This document shows positions 16,771-24,462 of a stretch of 64,000 nt of DNA, one piece after another; the stretch's first letter is position 1; each line of letters begins with the position of its first letter. The DNA is from JACMLC01 sp963817025. Lineage in GTDB: Bacteria > Acidobacteriota > Blastocatellia > Pyrinomonadales > Pyrinomonadaceae. The stretch is from the NCBI GenBank assembly GCA_963817025.1, contig CAWFML010000005.1, positions 1,612,001 to 1,676,000 of the forward strand, in the 5' to 3' direction. The position numbers and the translations under genes are program-made. The notes beneath the pieces were generated by a model. It saw only the letters and a program-made list of their open reading frames with translations, had not been told where the DNA came from and searched no databases.

Positions 16771-17739
16771 TTAAAGAATTCTTTTTCCCAGCGCCGAGAG
16801 GATCAGTTCGACTCCCAGTTCAGCCGTGCGGTTGTTGACATCGAGCGCCGTATTAATCTCTACCACTTCAAGCGAGAGCATGCCGCCCGCCTCCGCTATC
16901 TTTTCCATCGCCAGATGCGACTCGCGGTAGCTCAAGCCTCCGCGCACCAGCGTGCCGGAACCCGGAGCGTCGCCGGGATCCATCACATCCACATCAAAAG
17001 TCACGCTGTATCCGGCTGATGCTTTTGAGGCGATACTGATGGCTTCATCTATGCACGCGCTCATGCCGCGCTCGTCTATCTCGCGCATCGTGATAAATCG
17101 CATGCCTAGATGACGTATCAACTCGCGCTCGCCATGATCTATGTCGCGCGCCCCGATGTGCGCGCAGAAGCGCGGGTCGAGTTTCGGGGCAAAGCCACCG
17201 ATGTGCGTCAACTCCGGCGCGCCGAAGCCGAGCAAAGCGGAGAGCGGCATTCCGTGTATGTTGCCCGTCGGAGAAGTTTCAGGCGTGTTCATGTCCGCGT
17301 GTGCGTCGAACCAGATGAGACCAAGCGTCTCCTCGCGTTCACGACAATACGACGCGACGCCTGCAATCGAGCCGATGGCAATCGAATGGTCGCCGCCGAT
17401 GATAACCGGCGTCTCGTTGTCTCTCAGGATGTCGCACACCTCTCTGGAGAGCGACTCGCACGCTTCCGTCATCTCCTTCAAATATTTCGCGCTTTCGTTT
17501 GGAGGAGCGACATACAGCGGGCGCGCGATACGCATGTCGCCCAGATCGCGCACTTCGTAGCCGAGTTGCGCGATGCGCTGGCTGAGGCGCGCGACGCGGA
17601 TTGCAGCCGGGCCGATGTCCACGCCCGGCATGCTGCAACCAAAGCCCAGCGGCACGCCCAAGATACTGACGCGCTTTCCCAGACCGGGGCGATCAGTATC
17701 AAATGTTTGCGGTTTTTCTAAAGTAGCTGTTTCTTCCAT
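16771..17739 (-). CDS. rocF: Arginase / ureohydrolase family protein
   Basis: Binuclear manganese hydrolase of 322 residues. Ligand motifs are intact: GGDHSIAIGS, WFDAHADMNTP and SFDVD-type VTFDVDVMDPGDAPG. The N-terminal LGVPLGFGCSMPGVDIGPAAIR and GNIHGMPLSALLG segments match true arginases, which split arginine to ornithine and urea. Formimidoylglutamase or guanidinobutyrase remain possible. No urease or ornithine catabolic genes are nearby. A TTG/ATG choice is not needed since the frame opens at a clear ATG. Confidence 0.9.
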   Translation of the reverse strand: MEETATLEKPQTFDTDRPGLGKRVSILGVPLGFGCSMPGVDIGPAAIRVARLSQRIAQLGYEVRDLGDMRIARPLYVAPPNESAKYLKEMTEACESLSREVCDILRDNETPVIIGGDHSIAIGSIAGVASYCREREETLGLIWFDAHADMNTPETSPTGNIHGMPLSALLGFGAPELTHIGGFAPKLDPRFCAHIGARDIDHGERELIRHLGMRFITMREIDERGMSACIDEAISIASKASAGYSVTFDVDVMDPGDAPGSGTLVRGGLSYRESHLAMEKIAEAGGMLSLEVVEINTALDVNNRTAELGVELILSALGKRIL

Positions 17740-17786
17740 AACTGTTATTCTTTATTTGAAATCTATTTTAAAACTCACTCAATCCC

Positions 17787-17870
17787 TCTTTGCGCCTTGA
17801 GCCTTTCTTTGTTTGCGCGAAACATACGTGTTTCACGCAAAGGCGCAAAGTTAAAACCGAAGGCGCAAAG
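17787..17870. repeat. TTTGCGCC-word palindrome, copy 3
   Basis: CTCTTTGCGCCTTGAGCC on the left and ACGCAAAGGCGCAAAG plus a second GAAGGCGCAAAG on the right, around GCGCGAAACATACGTG. The arrangement (words pointing inward, AAACATACGTGTTT centre) is shared with copy 5 at 30486. Confidence 0.85.
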
Positions 17871-17923
17871 GCTTGAATCACTCTGCTTCTTGGATGTTGA
17901 AATCAACTCCGAAGCAAATTATA

Positions 17924-18823
17924 TCAACCCAAATCTACATTCCACCCGCCCCCGCCGCCCTGTGAGGGGAAGAAGGGCTTTAAGAGTCCGGCGAAGGCCG
18001 CGAGGTTGCGCGTTTGAATCAGAATCTCGCCGGGGCCTGTAAACTCTGCGACGATACCTTCACCGCTCATCATGCTGCGGAAAAATCCTGCGGCGGCTTT
18101 GCGTAAGGTGTATTGCGTCGTCCCCTCCCACGCCACCAGATGGCCCGTGTCCACGACATACCGCTCGCCCACCTGAAGTCGCTTGCGATGAATCGCGCCG
18201 AAGGAAGAGACAAGGAGCAGCCCCGTTCCCGTCACTTGCAGGACAAACAAGCCCTCGCCGCCGAAGAAAGATTTCGCGCCGCCCCATTTTGTATCGACCG
18301 TCAGGCTCGCATCGCCCGCCAAATATGAACTGGATTGAACATAGAACAATTGATTGTTCATCTCTAAACCGGCGATGTCGCCGGGCGCGCCGGGAGCAAA
18401 GGTGACTTCGCCCGGCCCGCCGCGCGCCGTAAAGGTCGAGACAAAAGCAGACTCTCCGCCAGCAGCGCGTTTGAGCGCGCCGAAGATGCCGCCCTTCATC
18501 TGCGATTGCAGCTCTACATTCGCAGACATGGAAACCATCGCTCCGGCTTCTGCCAGAATGGCCTGCTCCGGTTGCAGCCTGATGATGGCAAGCGAAAAAG
18601 AGGGCTGGTGCAATATCTCGTAGCTGTAGCCGCGACCCTGCCCGCGCGCATCCGCATCGAGATTAATCCCGCCGCCCGCCTGAGAAGGAGCGGCTGCATA
18701 ATTCGGCGGCGGCTGTGGTGGCGGCGGCGTTGAGGCTGCCTGTGCAGCATCCATACGATGACCGCACGTTCCGCAGAATTTAGCATTCGGCAGCAACTGT
18801 GCGCCGCATGACGGGCAATTCAT
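17924..18823 (-). CDS. Zinc-ribbon AIM24 family protein
   Basis: Protein of 299 residues. A zinc ribbon of two CxxC pairs lies at residues 4-18 (MNCPSCGAQ and KFCGTCGH). A Pro/Ala linker follows, then an AIM24/TIGR00266 domain: SLAIIRLQPEQAILAEAGAMVSM, GGESAFVSTFTARGGPGEVTF, FYVQSSSYLAGDASL and GGEGLFVLQVTGTGLLLVSSFG. The fold is a beta-helix-like repeat. It is the last gene of a four-gene operon with 4-base overlaps (20626 to 17924). Molecular function is unknown; bacterial members are called tryptophan RNA-binding attenuator-like by fold only. Confidence 0.88.
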   Translation of the reverse strand: MNCPSCGAQLLPNAKFCGTCGHRMDAAQAASTPPPPQPPPNYAAAPSQAGGGINLDADARGQGRGYSYEILHQPSFSLAIIRLQPEQAILAEAGAMVSMSANVELQSQMKGGIFGALKRAAGGESAFVSTFTARGGPGEVTFAPGAPGDIAGLEMNNQLFYVQSSSYLAGDASLTVDTKWGGAKSFFGGEGLFVLQVTGTGLLLVSSFGAIHRKRLQVGERYVVDTGHLVAWEGTTQYTLRKAAAGFFRSMMSGEGIVAEFTGPGEILIQTRNLAAFAGLLKPFFPSQGGGGGWNVDLG

Positions 18824-19371
18824 AACACGACCCCTTTGGCTTTTTGAGTGATAATCGAGACGGCCTGCTCCGGCGTGTCTGCGAAATCCAGTGTGGAAAC
18901 ATCCTTGTCACTGACCACCAGATGCTCTTGCCATGATTTGACGAGCGGCGGCCAGCATTCGCCCAACAGGACGAGCGGGCGCGGCTCTATCACGCGCGTC
19001 TGTATCTTGTTCCAGACGAGAGAAACTTCCGTCACAGTTCCCATCCCGCCGCGCAGAGCGATAAAGCCCATCGAGCGCGTAATCAGATTCTGCAACCGTT
19101 CATAGAAGTGTGCGGAAGCGACTTTGTCCGTCAGATAGCGATTCGGCTCTGCCTTGAACTGGTTCATCACGATGCCGAGCACGCGGCCACCCTTTTCACG
19201 CGCGCCGCGACTCGCAGCCTCCATCACGCCAAGGTAACCGCCAGTGCAGATGGTATAGCCCGCCTCGGCCAGCAATTGGCCCACGCGACGCGCCTGCGCA
19301 TACTCCGCACAGGTCTCGTCGCATTTCGAGCCGCCGAAGATAGTGACGATTTTTTCGTGTCCCTCGCTCAT
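18820..19371 (-). CDS. LOG family / Rossmann-fold nucleotide-binding protein
   Basis: LOG-like protein of 183 residues, the family that includes cytokinin-activating phosphoribohydrolases and the TIGR00725 and DprA-like Rossmann proteins. Visible are VTIFGGSK, GYTICTGGYLGVMEAASRGAREKGG and the motif RGGMGTVTEVSLVW. The last corresponds to the family PGGxGTxxE, with Arg replacing Pro. It starts by ATGA overlap with the methyltransferase and ends by ATGA overlap with the AIM24 gene. The substrate is unknown. Nucleotide 5'-monophosphate hydrolysis is a family-based guess. Confidence 0.85.
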   Translation of the reverse strand: MSEGHEKIVTIFGGSKCDETCAEYAQARRVGQLLAEAGYTICTGGYLGVMEAASRGAREKGGRVLGIVMNQFKAEPNRYLTDKVASAHFYERLQNLITRSMGFIALRGGMGTVTEVSLVWNKIQTRVIEPRPLVLLGECWPPLVKSWQEHLVVSDKDVSTLDFADTPEQAVSIITQKAKGVVL

Positions 19372-20054
19372 GCTTTTACCCGCCCGCTAATGAGAAGCGA
19401 GCCTGTCTCCCTGTATTTCAAATAATCTTCACGCGACTTGAAAGAGCCGCCCGCATAATCGTCAGGAATCGGCGTCGGATCATAAAGCCGCTCATCAGAC
19501 ACCTCCGTAAATCCTGCCTGCTCGAAAAGCGTTCGATACTCTTCGATGCTCAATAAATGCACAGGCACTTTGAGTTGCTCGACCCATTGATGCGACGGCT
19601 CGTTCTCTTGATAGAGGTCAACGACCGAAGCGAACAATCCTGTGGGAGCGAGCACGCGGCGGACTTCCTTTATGGCAGCCAGCATGTCCGCATAGTAATA
19701 GATAGATTCCATCGAGAAAGCATGCGTGAACTCTCCGTCGTCAAATGGAAGACGCTCTGCGCTGCCGGCGCGAAACTCCGCGTTCGGATATGCGGCGGAA
19801 GACCGGCGGGCCAGAGCAATCATCTCGTCTGAAATATCTATGCCGACGATACGCCCGCGTTGCGCCTGCGCGGCCATCAAACGCGTGGCCCAACCGGAAC
19901 CGCATCCCAGATCGAGCGCACGCGAATCCGCTTCGAGATTCAGGCGCGCAATAGCCTGTTCTCCGGTCGGGCGATGGCCCTGCTCCATACGCTCGCCGCG
20001 CCCGGCTCTGGCCCAGTCATTAAACTCAAGTCGCAACCGCTCTTCATTTATCAT
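19368..20054 (-). CDS. Class I SAM-dependent methyltransferase
   Basis: Methyltransferase of 228 residues with motif I ALDLGCGSGWATRLMA (about residues 46-61), the acidic end of strand 2 in IVGIDISDEMI, PFDDGEFTHAFSMESIYYYAD and the post-core LAPTGLFASVVDLYQE. This is the UbiE/Methyltransf_11 fold. The substrate is not identifiable. Both ends overlap neighbouring genes by four bases, so it is translationally coupled in the 20626-17924 operon. Confidence 0.92.
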   Translation of the reverse strand: MINEERLRLEFNDWARAGRGERMEQGHRPTGEQAIARLNLEADSRALDLGCGSGWATRLMAAQAQRGRIVGIDISDEMIALARRSSAAYPNAEFRAGSAERLPFDDGEFTHAFSMESIYYYADMLAAIKEVRRVLAPTGLFASVVDLYQENEPSHQWVEQLKVPVHLLSIEEYRTLFEQAGFTEVSDERLYDPTPIPDDYAGGSFKSREDYLKYRETGSLLISGRVKA

Positions 20055-20626
20055 CGTGGTTCTATACGGCTCGCCAGATCGCGCAACGCTTCCAGATTGT
20101 CACGCGTCAAATCAAATCTAACTTTACCCAAACTCATCGAGAGCGCGTCTTTGTTGTTATCCACAAGGTGAAAGAAATCATCAAAAGGCGCAAAGAAGCC
20201 AAGCACTTCCTTGAAAAAACCAGGCATACTGCGGGCGTCAATCAATTCAAAGGGGCCGAATTTTATCTCTTTCCCATCCAGATTTGCGGTTAAATCGCTG
20301 CTCTCCTGAAATTTCCGGTCGCGGTTGTTAGAGTTCGAGACGAAGCCTATAACCACCTCTTTCGGTTTCGACGGAGTTTTGCCCGGATAGATGTAGTAGG
20401 CCGTCATATACAGGACGTGCGCTCTCGGCTCCATCACGGGGCGAACCGCCATCCGCTTCAATTCTACTTTGGTCTCATCTTTCGCTTTATCATACTGCGT
20501 GATGATGTCGCTTAAATGCTGGTAGCCTCTTTTCTTAGACTTCTCCTTGTTATCCTGCGCGCTCGCTGAAGTAAAGCAGAGCAGCACCAATAAGACTCCC
20601 AATACTTTTCCGTTCACTTGCTTCAT
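20051..20626 (-). CDS. Secreted hypothetical protein
   Basis: No family recognised. The signal peptide is VLGVLLVLLCFTSASAQ. The mature part has a Lys-rich start, a central beta-rich region (HVLYMTAYYIYPGKTPSKPKEVVIGFVSN) and KEIKFGPFELIDARSMPGFFKEV. A ribosome binding site GGAGGAAG lies just before the ATG. It is the first gene of the four-gene overlapping operon and follows asnS after a short spacer that contains a strong stem-loop. Confidence 0.72.
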   Translation of the reverse strand: MKQVNGKVLGVLLVLLCFTSASAQDNKEKSKKRGYQHLSDIITQYDKAKDETKVELKRMAVRPVMEPRAHVLYMTAYYIYPGKTPSKPKEVVIGFVSNSNNRDRKFQESSDLTANLDGKEIKFGPFELIDARSMPGFFKEVLGFFAPFDDFFHLVDNNKDALSMSLGKVRFDLTRDNLEALRDLASRIEPR

Positions 20627-20655
20627 AACTCTTCCTCCATTATTTGCGATTGCCC

Positions 20656-20671
20656 GCGGGGCGTTCCCCGC
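20656..20671 (-). terminator. GC stem-loop between asnS and the downstream operon
   Basis: GCGGGG at 20656-20661 pairs with CCCCGC at 20666-20671 around a 4-base loop, 16 bases after the asnS stop on the minus strand. No U-run follows, so it may attenuate or stabilise rather than terminate. Confidence 0.4.
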
Positions 20672-20686
20672 AAGATTGTCAAAGCT

Positions 20687-22000
20687 TTAAGGCTTGAGTC
20701 TGTAAAGCATGCGCGGGAATGGAATCGTTTCGCGCACGTGCTCGATGCCGCACATCCACGCCGTACAACGTTCAATTCCCATTCCGAAGCCTGCATGCGG
20801 CACGCTGCCATAACGACGCAAATCCAGATACCAGTTAAAAGCCTCTTCCGGCAGATTGTGTTCGACAAGCTGTTCGCGCAGAAACTCAAGCGAGGTCGCG
20901 CGCTCGCCTCCGCCGATGACTTCGCCATAGCCTTCCGGCGCGAGCACATCAACGCCCAGAGCAAGCTCAGGCCGCTCCGCATCACGCGCCATGTAAAAAG
21001 CCTTGACGATGGCCGGATAGCGATGAACCATCAAGGGCTTGTCATATTTGCCGGACAGAAATGTTTCGTCCGGCGCACCGAAATCTCCGCCCCACTCGAA
21101 ACGCGTTTCCACTTCGCCGCGCTCAAAACCTTCCTGCAACAGACGCACGGCTTCGTCATACTGTAGGCGCGGGAATGGCGGCACGATGGCTTCGAGCTTC
21201 GCAGTGTCGCGCTCCAACACTTTCAATTCCTCTGCACGATCTTCGAGCACGCGCGCAGCGATGTATGAGAGAAAACGCTCTGCCAAATCCATCACATCAT
21301 CCAGATGTGCATAGGCCATTTCAGGCTCGACCATCCAGAACTCTGTGAGGTGGCGGCGCGTCTTGGATTTCTCCGCGCGGAAGGTTGGCCCAAAACAGTA
21401 GACCTTGCCGAAGGCTGCGGCGGTCGCTTCGTTGTAGAGCTGGCCGGATTGCGTGAGATAGGCTTTGTCATCGTCGAAGTAGTCAACCTCGAAGAGCGTC
21501 GTCGTGCCCTCGCAGGCCGCAGGAGTAAAAATCGGCGCATCCGCGAGCGTAAAGCCGTCATTGTCCAGAAAATCATTGACGGCTTTGATGACCGTGTGAC
21601 GGACTTTCAAAATCGCGTGCTGGCGACGCGAGCGCAGCCACAGGTGGCGATGATCCATCAAAAATTCCGTGCCGTGCTCTTTCGGCGTAATCGGGTAATC
21701 ATGCGTCGCGCTCACGACTTCCGCATCCACGACATCCAGCTCGTAGCCGCCGGGCGCACGCTCGTCCGCACGCACAGTCCCGCGCACGATGAGAGCCGAT
21801 TCCTGACCCAATCCTTTGAGCGAGTCCCAGAGTTCCTCAGACACGCTCTTCTTCAAAATCACGCCCTGCACGATGCCCGTCCCGTCTCTCAGTTGCGGGA
21901 ACAGCAACTTGCCGCTCGATCTCAAGTTGTAAAGCCACCCCTTGAGCGTGACCTCTTCGCCGACATGTTTCGATAGCTGGTTAATGTATGTCTGTTTCAT
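20687..22000 (-). CDS. asnS: Asparaginyl-tRNA synthetase
   Basis: Class IIb aminoacyl-tRNA synthetase of 437 residues. An N-terminal OB-fold anticodon domain (VTLKGWLYNLRSSGKLLFPQLRDGTG) precedes the catalytic core with motif 2 (FRAEKSKTRRHLTEFWMVEPE) and motif 3 (GFGMGIERCTAWMCG). The ending HVRETIPFPRMLYRLKP and the TPAACEGTTTLFEV loop favour AsnRS over AspRS. The ATG at 22000 begins MKQTYINQL. A direct AsnRS implies this organism need not rely on the Asp-tRNA(Asn) amidation route for this codon. Confidence 0.95.
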   Translation of the reverse strand: MKQTYINQLSKHVGEEVTLKGWLYNLRSSGKLLFPQLRDGTGIVQGVILKKSVSEELWDSLKGLGQESALIVRGTVRADERAPGGYELDVVDAEVVSATHDYPITPKEHGTEFLMDHRHLWLRSRRQHAILKVRHTVIKAVNDFLDNDGFTLADAPIFTPAACEGTTTLFEVDYFDDDKAYLTQSGQLYNEATAAAFGKVYCFGPTFRAEKSKTRRHLTEFWMVEPEMAYAHLDDVMDLAERFLSYIAARVLEDRAEELKVLERDTAKLEAIVPPFPRLQYDEAVRLLQEGFERGEVETRFEWGGDFGAPDETFLSGKYDKPLMVHRYPAIVKAFYMARDAERPELALGVDVLAPEGYGEVIGGGERATSLEFLREQLVEHNLPEEAFNWYLDLRRYGSVPHAGFGMGIERCTAWMCGIEHVRETIPFPRMLYRLKP

Positions 22001-22008
22001 AAAAGCAG

Positions 22009-22088
22009 TGACAAGTGACGAGTAACAAGTGACGAGTTAAGACAAAAGCAGTTTCTTGCCTGTCACTCGTCACTTGTCACTGGTCACT
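22009..22088. repeat. GTGACAAGTGACGAGT palindrome, copy 1
   Basis: The left arm (22009-22037) is made of GTGAC and AAGTGACGAGT words; the right arm (22061-22088) reads TGTCACTCGTCACTTGTCAC. The centre (TTAAGACAAAAGCAG) is shared with the copy at 28460, so these are one family and not chance palindromes. It fills the space between asnS and the AmgK-like gene. Confidence 0.88.
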
Positions 22089-22091
22089 ATT

Positions 22092-23141
22092 CTAGTCGTC
22101 ATCCAATCTCTGTTTGATAGCGCGCCGGAGCGCGGGAAAGCGGTCGAGCCATTCGGCTGCCTGTAGCACAATTCGGAAAGTGGGTTTGATAAATTGCGCG
22201 TAAGTTTCGCCGCGCCCGCAGGCGGCTGTTTGATAAGAGAAAGTGCCGATGGCTTTCAGGCCGCGCTGCACAGCCATCAGGCGAAACTCGCGCGCGAATT
22301 CATCCGGGTCTAAATCGTCAAGCCCGCGCATGCGTCGCTCTTCCAGCAGGTAGAGCCTGTGCGCGCGTATCTCTGCCAGCGATGGCATCTCAAGCTGGCG
22401 ATCCAGCAGGAGCGAGACCAGATCGTAGCTCGCAGGCCCCATGCGCGCATCCTGATGATCCATAATTCGCAGCCGGTCTTTTTTATCCACCATCAGATTC
22501 GCGGAGTGATAATCACGATGGCAGAGCACGCGCGGGCGCGCTGAAAGGTCTGCGGCAATATCATTGAGTTCAACTTTTATCTCGGCAGCTTCTCCATGAG
22601 TCAGGTTTTCATGACGCAGGCTGCCGAAATAATGGTCCATAAAAAACTGTAGCTCCCATGCGAGCTTTGCTTCATCGAATGCCAGACGGCTGGCGATGGA
22701 TTTCAGCTCGAAGGCATGCGGGGTCGCGGCCTGTATGTCTGCAATCAGGCTGATGGCGCGCTCCTGGTATGCCTCATACTCTTCTTCGGTCGCAGCCTCT
22801 AAAACCCTATGCAGTTGCTGGTCGCCCAAATCTTCCTGAACGATAATCCCGTCATTCCCATCAACGGCCAGAATCTGCGGGACGGGCAAGCCCACTTCAG
22901 CGAAGAGCCTTGTCACGTCCAGAAACGGGTGAAAGTCCGGGTCGAAGGGTTCAGGGTAAAGACAGGCGATGGCGGTCGAGCGTTTCCACGGAATGCGAAA
23001 GTATTCGCGCGTCGAAGCATCCGGCGTGAGCGCATGAATGTCTTTCTCCTTAACCGGATGATGGGCAGCCAGATGCTGTGCCAGACGCTCGCGCGCAGAC
23101 AGTTCAAACTTCTTGATGTCGATTTGTGGAGCGTGGCTCAT
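22092..23141 (-). CDS. amgK: AmgK-like sugar kinase (aminoglycoside phosphotransferase fold)
   Basis: Phosphotransferase of 349 residues with the APH fold. It shows an ATP-loop region DASTREYFRI, IVQEDLGDQQLHRVL, the catalytic loop LCHRDYHSANLMVD and the metal site IMDHQDARMGPASYDLVSLL. The sequence is the AmgK type, which phosphorylates MurNAc or GlcNAc at the anomeric carbon in peptidoglycan recycling. The next gene downstream is a MurU-like nucleotidyltransferase that lies upstream in transcription order (24293 to 23250). That pairing is the one seen in Pseudomonas. The functional call depends on that context and on family resemblance. Confidence 0.82.
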   Translation of the reverse strand: MSHAPQIDIKKFELSARERLAQHLAAHHPVKEKDIHALTPDASTREYFRIPWKRSTAIACLYPEPFDPDFHPFLDVTRLFAEVGLPVPQILAVDGNDGIIVQEDLGDQQLHRVLEAATEEEYEAYQERAISLIADIQAATPHAFELKSIASRLAFDEAKLAWELQFFMDHYFGSLRHENLTHGEAAEIKVELNDIAADLSARPRVLCHRDYHSANLMVDKKDRLRIMDHQDARMGPASYDLVSLLLDRQLEMPSLAEIRAHRLYLLEERRMRGLDDLDPDEFAREFRLMAVQRGLKAIGTFSYQTAACGRGETYAQFIKPTFRIVLQAAEWLDRFPALRRAIKQRLDDD

Positions 23142-23249
23142 GCAATGGAGGATACTGGCCTTTGACCAAATTTTAGAAGCGGCGCAGCAGGATTTTTTTA
23201 GAGCGTCCCCTGCGAGTGGCTTGTATCCTGTTAGATGTATGCGATTGTA

Positions 23250-24293
23250 TCATTGCAAGAGCGACACGACAAAATTATCTCCATGCACCAATCCCCTGAG
23301 AGCTTTGGGCGGCGGCTCTGCGCCCTCTATTAACTCCCGGCGCACGACGCAAGCGTTCTCTATCGTCTCCCCTTCTCTGATACGCACGCCGTCTCCGAGC
23401 ACAGCCCTATGAACTCGCGCTCCGTCTTCGATAGTGACGTTATCCCAGAGCACCGAATCGCTGACAGACGCTCCGGTTGAGATAAAGGAAGCCGCGCCCG
23501 ATTCTACATCCCGCCCCTCTTTTCGCATCATCGCCAGACTGATTTCCAGATACCGCTCGATTGTCGAAAGCTCATACCAGACCCCTTCGGCGACATGCGC
23601 TGCGATGCGCTCGCCCTTCGCCATCGCCTGCGGATACACGTCCGTCGTCGAATGAGAAAAGACTTTTCGCGGGATATACTCAAAAACGCGCGGCTCAAGA
23701 ATCTGAATCCCTGTGAACATCAAAGGCACATTGCCTCCCATACTCGCATCGCTCGCATCTCTCTGAGGCTCAAAACCCTGAGCCGCCTCCTCGCTGGCGT
23801 TATCGGACGCGGGGGGCTTTGGCATGCCGCTGAAGCCCGTGAGAAAGCCATTCTCTGTGTTGACTATGCTAAATCGCTCCCGCGCAATGTTAGGTCGAAG
23901 CACGAGTGTGGCAAGCGCATTGGTGCGTTTATGTGTCTCAATGGCTGCGCAGAGGTTGATGTCTGTCACGATCTTGCCGTTGACAACGATAAAAGTGTCG
24001 CCCTCCAAATAGTCTCTGGCGTTATCGAGAGCGCCGCTCGTGCCTAAAATCTCAGGCTCTTCGACGTATTGAAGCTTGACGCCGAAGCGCGAGCCGTCCC
24101 CCAGAGCCGCGCGCACGGATTCGGGCTGATGATGTAGATTGACAGCAATCTCGCGTATCCCATAAGAAGCCAGATATTCGGCGACATAGCCGACCAGAGG
24201 GCGACCCAGGAAAGGAATGGCAGGCTTGGTGCGGTCTGCGGTCAAGGGCCAGAGACGTGTGCCGTATCCGGCGGCGAGAATCATTGCGCGCAT
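23250..24293 (-). CDS. murU: MurU-like sugar-phosphate nucleotidyltransferase
   Basis: Nucleotidyltransferase that would activate a sugar 1-phosphate, with MurNAc-1-P to UDP-MurNAc as the likely reaction beside AmgK. Signature MRAMILAAGYGTRLWPLTADRTKPAIPF gives the start at 24293; a longer frame to 24356 has no similarity. Further motifs are EPEILGTSGALDNARDYL, FIVVNGKIVTDINL (the usual xxGD is GK here) and a left-handed beta-helix-like tail (SVSDSVLWDNVTIEDGARVHRAVLGDGVRIREG). Such a tail is absent from short MurU but present in mannose-1-P guanylyltransferases, so GDP-mannose synthesis is an alternative. A low-complexity acidic insert (SDNASEEAAQGFEPQRDASDAS) interrupts the core. Confidence 0.78.
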   Translation of the reverse strand: MRAMILAAGYGTRLWPLTADRTKPAIPFLGRPLVGYVAEYLASYGIREIAVNLHHQPESVRAALGDGSRFGVKLQYVEEPEILGTSGALDNARDYLEGDTFIVVNGKIVTDINLCAAIETHKRTNALATLVLRPNIARERFSIVNTENGFLTGFSGMPKPPASDNASEEAAQGFEPQRDASDASMGGNVPLMFTGIQILEPRVFEYIPRKVFSHSTTDVYPQAMAKGERIAAHVAEGVWYELSTIERYLEISLAMMRKEGRDVESGAASFISTGASVSDSVLWDNVTIEDGARVHRAVLGDGVRIREGETIENACVVRRELIEGAEPPPKALRGLVHGDNFVVSLLQ

Positions 24294-24346
24294 TTTCTTA
24301 AAAAATATCTCCTGAATATTGGCTCGATGGAAAGCAAGGAAGAGAA

Positions 24347-24380
24347 TCTCACGCAAAGGCGCAAAGAAGCAAAGGAAGGC
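24347..24380. repeat. TTTGCGCC-word element, copy 4 (half copy)
   Basis: Only one arm is present: CTCACGCAAAGGCGCAAAG followed by AAGCAAAGGAAGG. No opposing TTTGCGCC arm is found within 200 bases, so this is a truncated or decayed copy. Confidence 0.7.
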
Positions 24381-24390
24381 TTGAAGAATT

Positions 24391-24433
24391 TAAAAGAAAA
24401 CAGCTTCCGCCTTCGGATGAAAACGGAAGCTGT
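24391..24433 (-). terminator. Intrinsic terminator of the LVIVD/FG-GAP gene
   Basis: On the minus strand, ACAGCTTCCG pairs with CGGAAGCTGT around a 14-base loop, followed by TTTCTTTTA. It begins 30 bases after the stop of the gene at 24463-26517. Confidence 0.78.
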
Positions 24434-24462
24434 CGGAAAAGCGCGCTCTAAGCAAACGCTTG

